Positions 54,827 to 63,361 of a stretch of 64,000 nt of DNA are shown piece after piece. The notes under the pieces were generated by a model that saw nothing but the letters and a program-made list of their open reading frames with translations, ran no database searches and was not told where the DNA came from. A program made the position numbers and the translations under genes. The stretch's first letter is position 1. The number at the start of each line of letters is the position of its first letter. The DNA is from Acidimicrobiaceae bacterium (GTDB taxonomy: Bacteria; Actinomycetota; Acidimicrobiia; Acidimicrobiales; RAAP-2). The DNA is taken from assembly GCA_003133325.1 (NCBI GenBank), contig PKXA01000069.1:1-64000 (forward strand). Reading direction: 5' to 3'.

Positions 54827-55340
54827 GGATAGGCTGCAGGCGAAGGTCATCACCGTCTCGGATAGCGCGTTCGCCGGTGAACGACCGGACCGAACGGGTC
54901 CGCTACTGGTGGGCGGTCTCGAGGCGGCAGGGTTCGTCGTCACGGAACGCTTGACGGTTCCCGATGGCATTCGAGAGGTTTCCGATGCGCTGCGGATCGC
55001 GGCCAAGGGATTCAGCGGGCTCGTGTTGACGACCGGGGGCACCGGCTTCGGTCCCCGAGATCTCACTCCCGAAGGCACCCTGGCCGTGCTCGACAGGGAA
55101 GCTCCTGGTCTCGCCGAGGCCATGCGATCGGTCAATCCACTCGGTCGCCTCACCCGTGGGCGGGCCGGGACGGTAGGGCGGTGCCTCGTGCTCAACGTTC
55201 CCGGCTCTCCCGCCGGTGGCATGGAGTCCCTCGAGGCAGTGCTCGACGTGCTCCCCCATGCACTGGCGCTCCTCGCCGACAACGGAGCGGCGCACCCCGG
55301 GCCGCCGACCGAACCGGCCCGGCCTGTCGATCCCGGTTGA
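54825..55340 (+). CDS. mogA: molybdopterin adenylyltransferase
   Basis: 171 residues of the MogA/MoaB fold: AKVITVSDSAFAGERPDRTGPLL (fragment), LVLTTGGTGFGPRDLTPEGT (adenylylation loop) and LVLNVPGSPAGGMESLEAVLDVLPHAL (fragments). It activates molybdopterin for molybdate insertion by MoeA. It is the only plus-strand gene in the cofactor block and starts back-to-back with DUF6457. Confidence 0.93.
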   Translation: MDRLQAKVITVSDSAFAGERPDRTGPLLVGGLEAAGFVVTERLTVPDGIREVSDALRIAAKGFSGLVLTTGGTGFGPRDLTPEGTLAVLDREAPGLAEAMRSVNPLGRLTRGRAGTVGRCLVLNVPGSPAGGMESLEAVLDVLPHALALLADNGAAHPGPPTEPARPVDPG

Positions 55341-55387
55341 GCGACCCCAGGCATCCGACCACGCTCCGACCGGTGGCCCCGGCGTCA

Positions 55388-55624
55388 TCATCCACCGGAG
55401 ACCGGTGGCAGGACGGCAAGCTCGTCCGTCGCACAGAGCCGATGGTCGGCACCAACAGGCTCACCGTTAACCCACACCCTCGAATGTTCGAGGACTCCCT
55501 CAAAGCCAGGACCGAATCGGTCTGACGCTACTCGCAGGACATCGCCGACACTCTCCCCGGGAAGCTCGCACACCGAGGTCCCGGCTGCTTCCCGTGCCGC
55601 AGCGAACAGTCGGAGCTGCACCAT
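55388..55624 (-). CDS. moaD: molybdopterin synthase sulfur-carrier subunit
   Basis: 78 residues, ubiquitin-like fold ending in Gly-Gly (PPVSGG), the thiocarboxylate tail used to sulfurate the pterin. LRLFAAAREAAGTSVCEL at the start and VNGEPVGADHRLCATDELAVLPP (fragment) near the end are typical. It lies four bases after moaA. Confidence 0.92.
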   Translation of the reverse strand: MVQLRLFAAAREAAGTSVCELPGESVGDVLRVASDRFGPGFEGVLEHSRVWVNGEPVGADHRLCATDELAVLPPVSGG

Positions 55625-55628
55625 CGCG

Positions 55629-56744
55629 TCAGCCCCCGATCATCGACATCGAGCGCTCCGGACGGAGGAATGTCGGGTCGTTGATCCCGTGGCCCGGGAG
55701 CTTCGCCCATATCGCACGACGGATCATGAGGGCGAGGTCGTCCTCCGTGCCGCCTTCCCGGAGGACCTTTCGCACCGACAGCTCATCGTGAGCGAAGAGG
55801 CAGTTGCGGAGCGAGCCGTCCGCGGTCACGCGCAACCGGTCACAGGTACCGCAGAACGGACGGGTCACACTGGCGATGACGCCGATCTCGCCGTTCCCGT
55901 CCACGAAACGGTAGCGCTCGGCTGGTTGGGATGCATCGAGGCCAGACGCCGGCATCGCTTCGAGCGGCCATCGGGCGTGGATGCGCGCCACGATCTCGTC
56001 GGCCGGGACCACGAGGTCCCGCCGCCACGCGCCATCAGCGTCGAGTGGCATGAACTCGATGAAGCGCACGGGTCGACCGGTGGACCGGGCGAACTCGGCG
56101 AACGATTCCACCTCGTCATCGTTGACGCCGACGATGGGCACGACGTTCACCTTCACCGGATCGAGCCCCGCCGCCTCCGCCGCGTCCATGGAGGCGAGCA
56201 CCGGGGCCAGCTGCCCGCGCCGTCGGATGCGGGCGAACCGCTCGGGTGAGAGCGAGTCACAGCTCACGTTGACCCGGTGCAGCCCGGCCGCGGCCAGCGA
56301 GGGGGCCAGACGGGCCAGCTCCGACCCGTTGGTGGTGAGCGACAGGTCATCGAACCCGAGGGCGGCCAGGCGGCCCACCAGATCGGGCACGCCCTGGCGG
56401 ACCAGCGGCTCCCCTCCGGTGATCCGCACCGAGGTGATGCCCAGTCGGCGCGCCACCGCCGCCGCCCGGACGATCTCGTCGAACCCGAGGATCTCCGACC
56501 GGGGCAGGAAGGTCACCCCCTCTTCGGGGAGGCAGTGGACGCAGCGGAGGTTGCACCGGTCCGTCACGGAGATCCGCAGGTCTCTATGGATCCGTCCGAA
56601 CCGATCGATGAGTGGACCCGTGGTCGGCATGGCGTCGACCACGCTCCTGTCGGGCCGGGGCCTGATCACGACCGGTACCCGGGGGTCTGCAATGGGGGCG
56701 GCCGGTGGCGAGCCGGAGGCCATTGGGAGAGGTCCGGTTGTCAT
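55629..56744 (-). CDS. moaA: GTP 3',8-cyclase (radical SAM)
   Basis: 371 residues. The radical-SAM cluster is Cys64-x3-Cys68-x2-Cys71 (CNLRCVHC). The second cluster is formed by FCGTCDRLRVTADGSLRNCLF (fragment) near residue 300. The C-terminus ends in the essential Gly-Gly. The first ~44 residues are an extension, and an internal ATG at 56630 is possible. The start at 56744 overlaps the moeA stop by four bases, which favours it. Confidence 0.96.
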   Translation of the reverse strand: MTTGPLPMASGSPPAAPIADPRVPVVIRPRPDRSVVDAMPTTGPLIDRFGRIHRDLRISVTDRCNLRCVHCLPEEGVTFLPRSEILGFDEIVRAAAVARRLGITSVRITGGEPLVRQGVPDLVGRLAALGFDDLSLTTNGSELARLAPSLAAAGLHRVNVSCDSLSPERFARIRRRGQLAPVLASMDAAEAAGLDPVKVNVVPIVGVNDDEVESFAEFARSTGRPVRFIEFMPLDADGAWRRDLVVPADEIVARIHARWPLEAMPASGLDASQPAERYRFVDGNGEIGVIASVTRPFCGTCDRLRVTADGSLRNCLFAHDELSVRKVLREGGTEDDLALMIRRAIWAKLPGHGINDPTFLRPERSMSMIGG

Positions 56745-58006
56745 TGATCACTCCTGCCGTCGGGCACCGCGTCGGGCTCCAGCAGGATCACGGACACCAC
56801 CTCTCCGGTGTCCATGCCTTCGCCGTCGGGCAGGACAGCGAGCGCATTGGCCAGAGCCGTGGACCGGAGTTGATGCGAGCCCTGCCCGGCGATCGGTCGG
56901 ACCACGAGGGTGCCCGCGTCCACGCCGGCCAGCACGCGAACGAGATGCACCTTGCCGTCACGGCGGCGCCTGAGAGGTTCAGCGGCGGTGGCGTTCCATC
57001 GGGGCCGGTCGAGGACGGAGTGCCCCATCATGAACCGGACGGCTCCCCGCGCCAGCAACTCGAAACTGACGAGAGCGGACACGGGATTGCCCGGTACGCA
57101 CAGGACCGGCGTCCCCGCGCTGCCGATTGTGGCGAACCCGAATGGCTTGGCCGGCTTGATGGCGATTTCCATCCAATGGGCCGATCCCCCCGATAGCCTG
57201 CCAAGGACCGTTTTCATATGGTCGGCGACGCCCACGCTCACTCCGCCTGACGTGATGATCGCATCGCACGTGGAACGTGCGCCGTCGAGTGCTGATTGGA
57301 TGTCGACTTCCTCATCTCCGACGATACCGAGGTCGATCGGCTCGCACCCGGCCCCCGACACCAGGGCGAGGAATGCGTGACGGTTGGAATCCCGTATCTT
57401 CCCGTCCCCCAGTTCCCCCGATCCCGATTGCAATTCGTCACCCGTGGACAAGACACCGACACGCGCCCGTGGATAGACCGTTACTTCTCGTACCCCGAGG
57501 CTTGCCAGTACCCCGATGTGTGCCGGTCGTATCTCCGTGCCTGCGTCGAAGACCAGGCTGCCCCTGGTCACATCCTCGCCCGTGTGCCGGACATGCTGAC
57601 CGACCTGTACGCCAGCTTCGAGTGTCACGTCATCGCCATCGATAACGGCATGCTCGACCATGCACACGGAATCGGCCCCGGGTGGCAACGGGGCCCCGGT
57701 GGTGATCGTCATGGCCTGGCCCGGTCCGAGCGGCGTGGTGGCCGGGTGCCCGGCGGCGATCCGGCCGACCAAGCGCAGGGAGCCTGGTACCTCTCCGATA
57801 TCGGCGGCACGAACGGCATAGCCGTCCATTGCCGCATTGGCGAAGGACGGGATGTTCTCGGAAGCGATCACCTGGGTGGCGAGCACGGTGCCTAGTGCCT
57901 GATCGAGAGGCGCGGGTCGAGGTGTTAGGCGATGCAGCGCAGCCAAGAGCTGGTCCCGGGCGGCCTCGAGCGAGACGGTGGGGCCTGGTCGGGCGAACTC
58001 GGCCAC
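56741..58006 (-). CDS. moeA: molybdopterin molybdotransferase
   Basis: 421 residues. It inserts molybdate into adenylylated molybdopterin. NIPSFANAAMDGYAVRAADI, GAPLPPGADSVCMVEHA, VGVLSTGDELQ and TSGGVSVGVADHMKTVLG, then KPFGFATIG and LCVPGNPVSALVSFELL are the family blocks (fragments). It starts five bases after moaE and is coupled to moaA. Confidence 0.96.
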   Translation of the reverse strand: MAEFARPGPTVSLEAARDQLLAALHRLTPRPAPLDQALGTVLATQVIASENIPSFANAAMDGYAVRAADIGEVPGSLRLVGRIAAGHPATTPLGPGQAMTITTGAPLPPGADSVCMVEHAVIDGDDVTLEAGVQVGQHVRHTGEDVTRGSLVFDAGTEIRPAHIGVLASLGVREVTVYPRARVGVLSTGDELQSGSGELGDGKIRDSNRHAFLALVSGAGCEPIDLGIVGDEEVDIQSALDGARSTCDAIITSGGVSVGVADHMKTVLGRLSGGSAHWMEIAIKPAKPFGFATIGSAGTPVLCVPGNPVSALVSFELLARGAVRFMMGHSVLDRPRWNATAAEPLRRRRDGKVHLVRVLAGVDAGTLVVRPIAGQGSHQLRSTALANALAVLPDGEGMDTGEVVSVILLEPDAVPDGRSDQ

Positions 58007-58010
58007 CGCG

Positions 58011-58490
58011 TCAGGTGCTCTCGGCCAGGTCGGCGACCTCGCTCAACTCATGGGCGCAGAGACCCCAGTCAGCGCCTCCTTCCCACACCTCGCGCTTCCA
58101 GATGGGGACGGTGGCCTTCAGGGTGTCGATGCACCAACTCGACGCGGCGAACGCCTCTTGCCGGTGGGGTGCCGAGACCGCGACAACCACCGAAGTCTCG
58201 CCAACGAAAAGCGTCCCGACCCGGTGGAGCAGTGCCACCCGCCCGAGTACCTGCCACCGGTCAAGCGCGGCCTCGGCCACATTCCACAAGCGCGGCTCGA
58301 CCTGATCGACGAATGCTTCGTATTCGAGGCACGTCACTCCGGGCCGTCCTTCCGAGCGGTCCCTGACGGTCCCGCAGAAGAGGTTGACCGCCCCACACTC
58401 CGGTGACGCCACCCAGGCAGCCACGTCCTCGATCCGTAGTTCCCCTTCGGTGACCTGCACCCAGATCACCGACGAATCGCGAACGCGCAT
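58011..58490 (-). CDS. moaE: molybdopterin synthase catalytic subunit
   Basis: 159 residues. With MoaD it sulfurates cyclic pyranopterin. AVNLFCGTVRDRSEGRPGVTCLEYEAF (fragments), GRVALLHRVGTLFVGETSVVVAVSAPHRQEAF (fragments) and the catalytic-lysine region VPIWKREVWEGGADW are clear. ATG 58490 has TGGAG upstream. It is first of the moaE-moeA-moaA-moaD operon. Confidence 0.95.
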   Translation of the reverse strand: MRVRDSSVIWVQVTEGELRIEDVAAWVASPECGAVNLFCGTVRDRSEGRPGVTCLEYEAFVDQVEPRLWNVAEAALDRWQVLGRVALLHRVGTLFVGETSVVVAVSAPHRQEAFAASSWCIDTLKATVPIWKREVWEGGADWGLCAHELSEVADLAEST

Positions 58491-58560
58491 GGCTCCAGTG
58501 TATGACCACAAAATCTCCCCTCCCTCTCGACCGGAAGAACCGGCCTGCTCACTGGCGCCC

Positions 58561-59163
58561 TCAGGCGTTGCCGGTCGGGGAGATTCCGAGCCTGGCCAGA
58601 TCTTCGGGGGTGTCGACGTCGGCGAAGGCCGAGCCTCCGGTGAGGTGGCCCCACGCGTCCTCCTCGAGGAACAGGGTGCCTTCACCGAAGCAGGACCGCA
58701 ACGACCGCTCCCCGGATGCCGCCGCTGCCACCGCTCGGTCCAGGTCGGTAACTGACCAGCGCGCGCAGAGAGGCTGACGCCGCCCTCCCACACGTGGCAC
58801 GACCGACCCCGAATACGGCCACTTCGCCACCAGGCGCAGCACCTCGACGGTCACCAACGGGAGATCGCCGGCGACGACGAGTACCGGACCCCGGTGGCCG
58901 ACGCGTTTCAACTCGGCCCACCCGGCGACGATTGCCACCAAGGGACCATGGCCAGGTGGCTCCTCCCGCACCGCCCGTAGGCCCGAATCCCCGGGTCCCA
59001 CCTCGATGACGGGTGACGCCACGACCGCGACCTTGGAGCCGATCAGGTCCGCCAGCCGGCGCCCTTCGATGAGCAGCGTCGTCTTCGACTCACCCATGCG
59101 TCTGCTGGCGCCACCGGTGAGGAGGATGCCGGCCACCCCGTCAGAATTCCCGTTGCCGGCCAT
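58561..59163 (-). CDS. mobA: molybdenum cofactor guanylyltransferase
   Basis: 200 residues. It attaches GMP to make the bis-MGD form needed by NarG. The nucleotide motif GILLTGGASRRMGESKTTL (LxGGxSxRMGxxK) is at the N-terminus, and VLVVAGDLPLVTVEVL and FADVDTPEDLARLG follow. It sits 70 bases upstream of moaE. Confidence 0.93.
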   Translation of the reverse strand: MAGNGNSDGVAGILLTGGASRRMGESKTTLLIEGRRLADLIGSKVAVVASPVIEVGPGDSGLRAVREEPPGHGPLVAIVAGWAELKRVGHRGPVLVVAGDLPLVTVEVLRLVAKWPYSGSVVPRVGGRRQPLCARWSVTDLDRAVAAAASGERSLRSCFGEGTLFLEEDAWGHLTGGSAFADVDTPEDLARLGISPTGNA

Positions 59164-59191
59164 GGTTCAAGGCTAGGCCGAAGTTACGTTT

Positions 59192-59263
59192 GAACCGCTC
59201 AGCTACGTGCCGCCGGTCGAGTGGGAGCTGCACTACCGACTCACCCAACTGCGAGCCGCATAA
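59192..59263 (+). mobile_element. IS3-type transposase C-terminal scrap
   Basis: EPLSYVPPVEWELHYRLTQLRAA-stop resembles the end of IS3-family OrfB transposases (GYLPPAEYE...). Only 23 codons remain. Confidence 0.45.
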
Positions 59264-59600
59264 CCAAGCGTCCGGCGGGCGGAGTGAAGCTCAAGGCGAC
59301 CTGTCCGCATAAGTCGACCTGGGAGCGGAGGTGCTCGATGTCTGCACTGCTCTCGTAACCGCCAACCAGTATCAACGCGATGCAGACGAGGGACTTGCCA
59401 GGTTCAGGGCTCGTTCGCTGGGAATAGGGATGCTCGCCGAGGGGTGCTGACCGAATCCCAACCAGTCGGCAACATTACCCTGGGCATGGAGCCCGTCGCG
59501 GCAGGCGACCCGGCCACCCCCGGATGTCACAACCTCCGGAGGTGCTGGTAGTTTCTGTTTCGTTGATGCCCTTCTTGTTCTTGCTCCCGATTGGTTCACA
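59264..59600 (-). mobile_element. IS1380-family transposase remnant, left
   Basis: On the minus strand, PEVVTSGGGRVACRDGL and, in another frame, ALILVGGYESSADIEHLRSQVDLCGQVALSF (fragments) match the N-terminal part of IS1380 transposases. The homologous stretch ALMLVGGGGCCCADIEHLSARVDLLGHVAL (fragments) is in the right-hand remnant at 60960-61420. Frames are broken. Confidence 0.65.
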
Positions 59601-59692
59601 TCCCTCAGAATCCCAGGCCGGAACGGCACGTCAGCGGATATGCGCCTTTCAGGTCATACGGCCGCGCGGATGACCGGAGCTAAAGCGGCAAC

Positions 59693-60892
59693 ATGATGTC
59701 GATCCGTGAACCAAGCGGAGCACCCAACGCTCCTTTCCCGAACTCCGGCGGTCCTCCTGTGTTGGATCCGACTTCCCTCCTGGTCGACCAGTTACAGGCC
59801 TTTGACGACTCTCGCAGTCGCTGTCCCATCGCCGTCAACGCACGGCTTGGCATAGCTGTCCTCAGCCACGCCGAGGTCGTTCGCATTCTCGACGATCCTG
59901 AGACTTTCTCGAGCGCAGTCTCGGCGCACCACGCCGCCGTTCCGAACGGGTTCGACCCACCGAAACATACGATGTATCGCGAGCTCATCAATCGCTACTT
60001 TACGCAGCAGAAGACAGCCGAATTCGAGCCCGACTGCAAGAGGGTGGCCACTGAACTGGTTGACACTCTTCCGTGCGACGAGCCGGTCGAGGTCATGAGC
60101 CGCTTCGCGCTGCACTTCGCCATGCGGGTGCAGCGTCGCTGGTTGGGCTGGCCGCCTTCGAGCGAGCCGTCACTACGGGAATGGATAGTTCGCAGGCACC
60201 ACGCGACGCTTGATAACGACCCAGTGGCGCGAGGCGCCATCGCCGAAGAGTTTGACGGGGTCATCATGGGAGTACTCTCTGACCGTCGTTCGACGACTAG
60301 CCCGCGGCTGGATGACCTGACTCAGGAATTGCTCGACGAGCGAATCGAAGGTCGGCCGCTCACGGATCCTGAGCTCATCTCCATCATGCGGAACTGGACG
60401 GTGGGAGAGCTCGCTACCATCGCAGCAAGCGTAGGCATCGTCATCCGGCATCTTGCCGTTCACCCGGTGCTCCAGAATCGCCTTCGTCGACACCCGGAGC
60501 TGATCTCAATGTCGATCGACGAAATCCTTCGGATCGTGCCACCGCTGATTTCCAATCGACGGGTCACGACACGAGTCGTAGATGTGGGTGGCTTTACGAT
60601 TCCTCGGCACGAACGCGTGACTGTGCTGTGGGCTTCTGCAAATCGGGACGAGTTGGTCTTCGGGTCGAGTAACGAATTCGATGCTGCCGGCCATGCCCCC
60701 GACAATCTGCTCTACGGCCGGGGCATACACCAATGCCCAGGCGCTGGGCTAGCTCGAATGGAACTCCGGGTAGTGACGGAAGTACTGCTCTCACGCATGA
60801 CCTCCATCGATCTCGCCGAAGACGTACCGGATCCGGCTCCCTTCCCCGATGGTGGTTACCGATCCGTGTCAGTGCGTTTCTCAAGCACTTGA
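59693..60892 (+). CDS. cytochrome P450
   Basis: 399 residues. The heme-thiolate loop is YGRGIHQCPGAGLARMELR, with Cys348 as ligand, and the K-helix reads DEILRI. The I-helix has VGELATIAASVG, so the usual acid-Thr proton-relay pair is altered, as in some self-standing actinobacterial P450 groups. The substrate is unknown. It is flanked by same-orientation IS1380 remnants and splits the molybdenum gene block, so it was probably acquired. Possible redox partners are the ferredoxins at 21286 and 45324 and the reductase at 29246. Confidence 0.93.
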   Translation: MMSIREPSGAPNAPFPNSGGPPVLDPTSLLVDQLQAFDDSRSRCPIAVNARLGIAVLSHAEVVRILDDPETFSSAVSAHHAAVPNGFDPPKHTMYRELINRYFTQQKTAEFEPDCKRVATELVDTLPCDEPVEVMSRFALHFAMRVQRRWLGWPPSSEPSLREWIVRRHHATLDNDPVARGAIAEEFDGVIMGVLSDRRSTTSPRLDDLTQELLDERIEGRPLTDPELISIMRNWTVGELATIAASVGIVIRHLAVHPVLQNRLRRHPELISMSIDEILRIVPPLISNRRVTTRVVDVGGFTIPRHERVTVLWASANRDELVFGSSNEFDAAGHAPDNLLYGRGIHQCPGAGLARMELRVVTEVLLSRMTSIDLAEDVPDPAPFPDGGYRSVSVRFSST

Positions 60893-60959
60893 TCGTGCAA
60901 TGTATGCTCTGAATCTCGGAGTCTGGATCCAGCGATACTAGTTACACGAGTTCTTGGAG

Positions 60960-61420
60960 TTGGCCGCTGCAGTCGCCCTGCTCATCGACTTCCCCGCTCT
61001 GGACGCCGACGCGCGGTCGAAGCTCGCTGTCCGATATCAACCCGCTCACAAGGCGCAAACGGTTTCTCACAACAGGGATGGATTCCAACCCCCCGCACCT
61101 TAAGTTGGGGCAAGTCTCCTCCGTGTTCTCCGGGTGGATCACTGGATATCGAGGTATCGATGACCAGAAAGCTCGGTGCGGGCCGGTCGTAGTTGCACTT
61201 CGGCTCCACATTTCCCAACGAACCTCGGCCAGCGCATCGGCGATTGAGGACCTCGTGTTGGAAGCGACCTAGTGGTAGGTCCGATGCGCCGTCGAACCCA
61301 AAGCGACGTGTCCGAGCAAGTCGACCCGGGCCGATAGGTGTTCTATGTCGGCACAACAACAACCGCCCCCGCCGACGAGCATCAGCGCTCTGTCGCCGAG
61401 GGCCTTGCACCGGTGCCAGC
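60960..61420 (-). mobile_element. IS1380-family transposase remnant, right
   Basis: Minus-strand frames give ALMLVGGGGCCCADIEHLS, RVDLLGHVALGSTAHRTYH, then IADALAEVRWEMWSRSATTTGP, and FLVIDTSISS ... VRGVGIHP, the order and wording of the IS1380 N-terminal half and first catalytic Asp region (LDIDASLVEIHSE...GFHP). Stops and frameshifts are many. It is a longer piece of the same element as the left remnant. Confidence 0.65.
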
Positions 61421-61481
61421 GTGAGCAACCTGCGCCGTGTTTCCGAGTCCCGCCAGACCGTTTCGTCAGGTCTTTCCGAGG

Positions 61482-62546
61482 CTACTGTCCGCCGTTCGCA
61501 GGAAAGGTGTCGACCTGTGTGGCCTTCACCGATGCCCACACAGGCGATCCCTCGGTCAGCCCGAGCTCGGCCAGGGATATCGCCGTGATCTCCGCGGCCA
61601 CCGGCACCGGATCGCCGAGGAGCACACGGGCCCGATCGCCGATGAGGTGGATCTCGCTGACTCGGGTCGGCCACATGTTCCGAGGACTCCCGTCGGGTCG
61701 ATCCAGGTGTAGAGAGATGCTCTGGGGGGCGATGACCACGAGCGTCTCACCGTTCGCCCGACTGGCAGCTTCCAGGGTAGCGCCGTTAGCCAGGACGATG
61801 GTCGTCCCACTCGCGCTGGCGCTGAGCAGGTTGAGACCCATCAGCCCGGCGATGTAGCTGCTGCGGGGGCGCGTGGTGATCTCCTTCAGCGTCCCCTGTT
61901 GAGTAATGCGCCCGGCCTCGATGATGACGAGGCGATCAGCGATAGCGGCGGCGTCGAGGGGATCGTGGGTCACCAAGACGCACGCACCGGTGAATGCGGC
62001 CAAATGGCGCCGGAGCTGGTGACGGACCGCACCACGGGCACCCGCGTCCAGCGCTGCCATGGGCTCGTCGAGGAGGAGAAGCTGCGGGTCGGTGGCTAGC
62101 ACGCGAGCCAGTGCCACCCGCTGGGCCTCTCCACCCGAGAGTTGATGAGGCTTTGCCTGGGCCCGGTGGGCCACCTCCATTCGGCCGAGCCACTTGAGTG
62201 CACGGCCATTGGCCTCGGATTTGTTCGTGCCCCGACTGCGGAGGCCGAACGCGACGTTGGCAACGGCGGTGAGGTGGGGAAAGAGTAGATAGTCCTGGAA
62301 GATCATCCCGCACTGACGACTTTCCGGGGCAACCAGCACCTTGGCCGCCGGATCGTCAAGAACCCGGCCGTCCAGCGTGATGTGTCCACTGCTCAGGGGC
62401 TGCAGCCCGGCCAGGGTGCGGAGCAGCGTTGTCTTGCCGCTGCCGTTGGGGCCGAGCACGGCGACCACCTCGCCGTCGGCCACGTCTAGATCCAGGTGGA
62501 GTTCGAACTCGCCCACGGCGACGCTGATCTCTGCATCGAGGCTCAT
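61482..62546 (-). CDS. modC: molybdate ABC transporter ATP-binding protein
   Basis: 354 residues from ATG 62546. Walker A GPNGSGKTTLL, Q-loop FQDYLLFPHL, signature LSGGEAQRVALARVLA, Walker B LLLLDEPMAALD and H-loop VTHDPLDA are complete. The C-terminal ~130 residues form the MOP-like domain found in ModC. It overlaps the modB stop by four bases. Confidence 0.93.
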   Translation of the reverse strand: MSLDAEISVAVGEFELHLDLDVADGEVVAVLGPNGSGKTTLLRTLAGLQPLSSGHITLDGRVLDDPAAKVLVAPESRQCGMIFQDYLLFPHLTAVANVAFGLRSRGTNKSEANGRALKWLGRMEVAHRAQAKPHQLSGGEAQRVALARVLATDPQLLLLDEPMAALDAGARGAVRHQLRRHLAAFTGACVLVTHDPLDAAAIADRLVIIEAGRITQQGTLKEITTRPRSSYIAGLMGLNLLSASASGTTIVLANGATLEAASRANGETLVVIAPQSISLHLDRPDGSPRNMWPTRVSEIHLIGDRARVLLGDPVPVAAEITAISLAELGLTEGSPVWASVKATQVDTFPANGGQ

Positions 62547-63361
62547 CGCCTGATGGCGCCGAGCCATCTGCCTCGGAGTGCGACCAGCACGACAATGGAG
62601 AATGTTAGCAACGCCAGCGACATGGCGATGGCGACCCCTTCGTTACTCTGGAGTTCGAGGTACACGGCCAGCGGCAATGTCTGTGTTCGGCCCTGGATGT
62701 TCCCCGCGAAAGTGATCGTGGCGCCGAACTCACCGAGCGCACGTGCCCAGGTGAGTGCCGCACCTGCGATCAGTGAGGGGGCGATGATGGGGAGGGTCAC
62801 GTGGCGGAAGGTCCGCCACCGTCCGGCACCGAGGTTGGCGGCGGCCTCCTCGTAGCGTCCGTCCATCGAGTGCAAGGCTGCTTCCACGGTGATGATCAGG
62901 AACGGCATGGCCACAAAGGTCTCGGCCAGAACCGCACCGGCGGTGGTGAACGGGAACTGGATGCCGAACAGGCTGTAGAGAGGTCGGCCGAGGAGCCCGT
63001 CCCGTCCGAAGGCCAGCAGGAGGGCCACGCCACCGACGACCGGTGGGAGCACCATGGGCAGGATGGCCAATGCCCGGACCAGGTTGCGTCCGGGAAGTTG
63101 GGTGCGGGCGAGCACCCAGGCCAGAGGCACGCCGAGTATCAACGAGAGCCCCGTAGCCCACAACGAGCAGACCAGCGACAGCTTCAAGGCGTCGAGAGCG
63201 ACCGGGGTGGTGAGGTCCTGCCACAGCGTGCCCCATGACACCTTCGTCAGGAGCCCGATCAGGGGAACGGCCAGAAACGCCACCGTCAACGAGGCGGTGG
63301 CGACGACGAGAACGGGCGGCCGCCGGCTCCGTTGCGGACCGGGCCCTGGCCGGCGGTTCAA
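62543..63361 (-). CDS. modB: molybdate ABC transporter permease
   Basis: 272 residues with six membrane helices and the EAA-type cytoplasmic loop (YEEAAANLGAGRWRTFRHVTLPIIAPSLIAG, fragments). ALGEFGATITFAGNIQGRTQTLPLAVYL (fragments) is diagnostic for ModB. ATG 63361 overlaps the modA stop. Confidence 0.95.
   Translation of the reverse strand: MNRRPGPGPQRSRRPPVLVVATASLTVAFLAVPLIGLLTKVSWGTLWQDLTTPVALDALKLSLVCSLWATGLSLILGVPLAWVLARTQLPGRNLVRALAILPMVLPPVVGGVALLLAFGRDGLLGRPLYSLFGIQFPFTTAGAVLAETFVAMPFLIITVEAALHSMDGRYEEAAANLGAGRWRTFRHVTLPIIAPSLIAGAALTWARALGEFGATITFAGNIQGRTQTLPLAVYLELQSNEGVAIAMSLALLTFSIVVLVALRGRWLGAIRR

Noticed and set aside
60935-60950. GATACTAGTTACACG after the P450 gene as another CTAGT box
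   Set aside because: Only one half-site is present, it is not in a promoter position and it lies inside IS debris.
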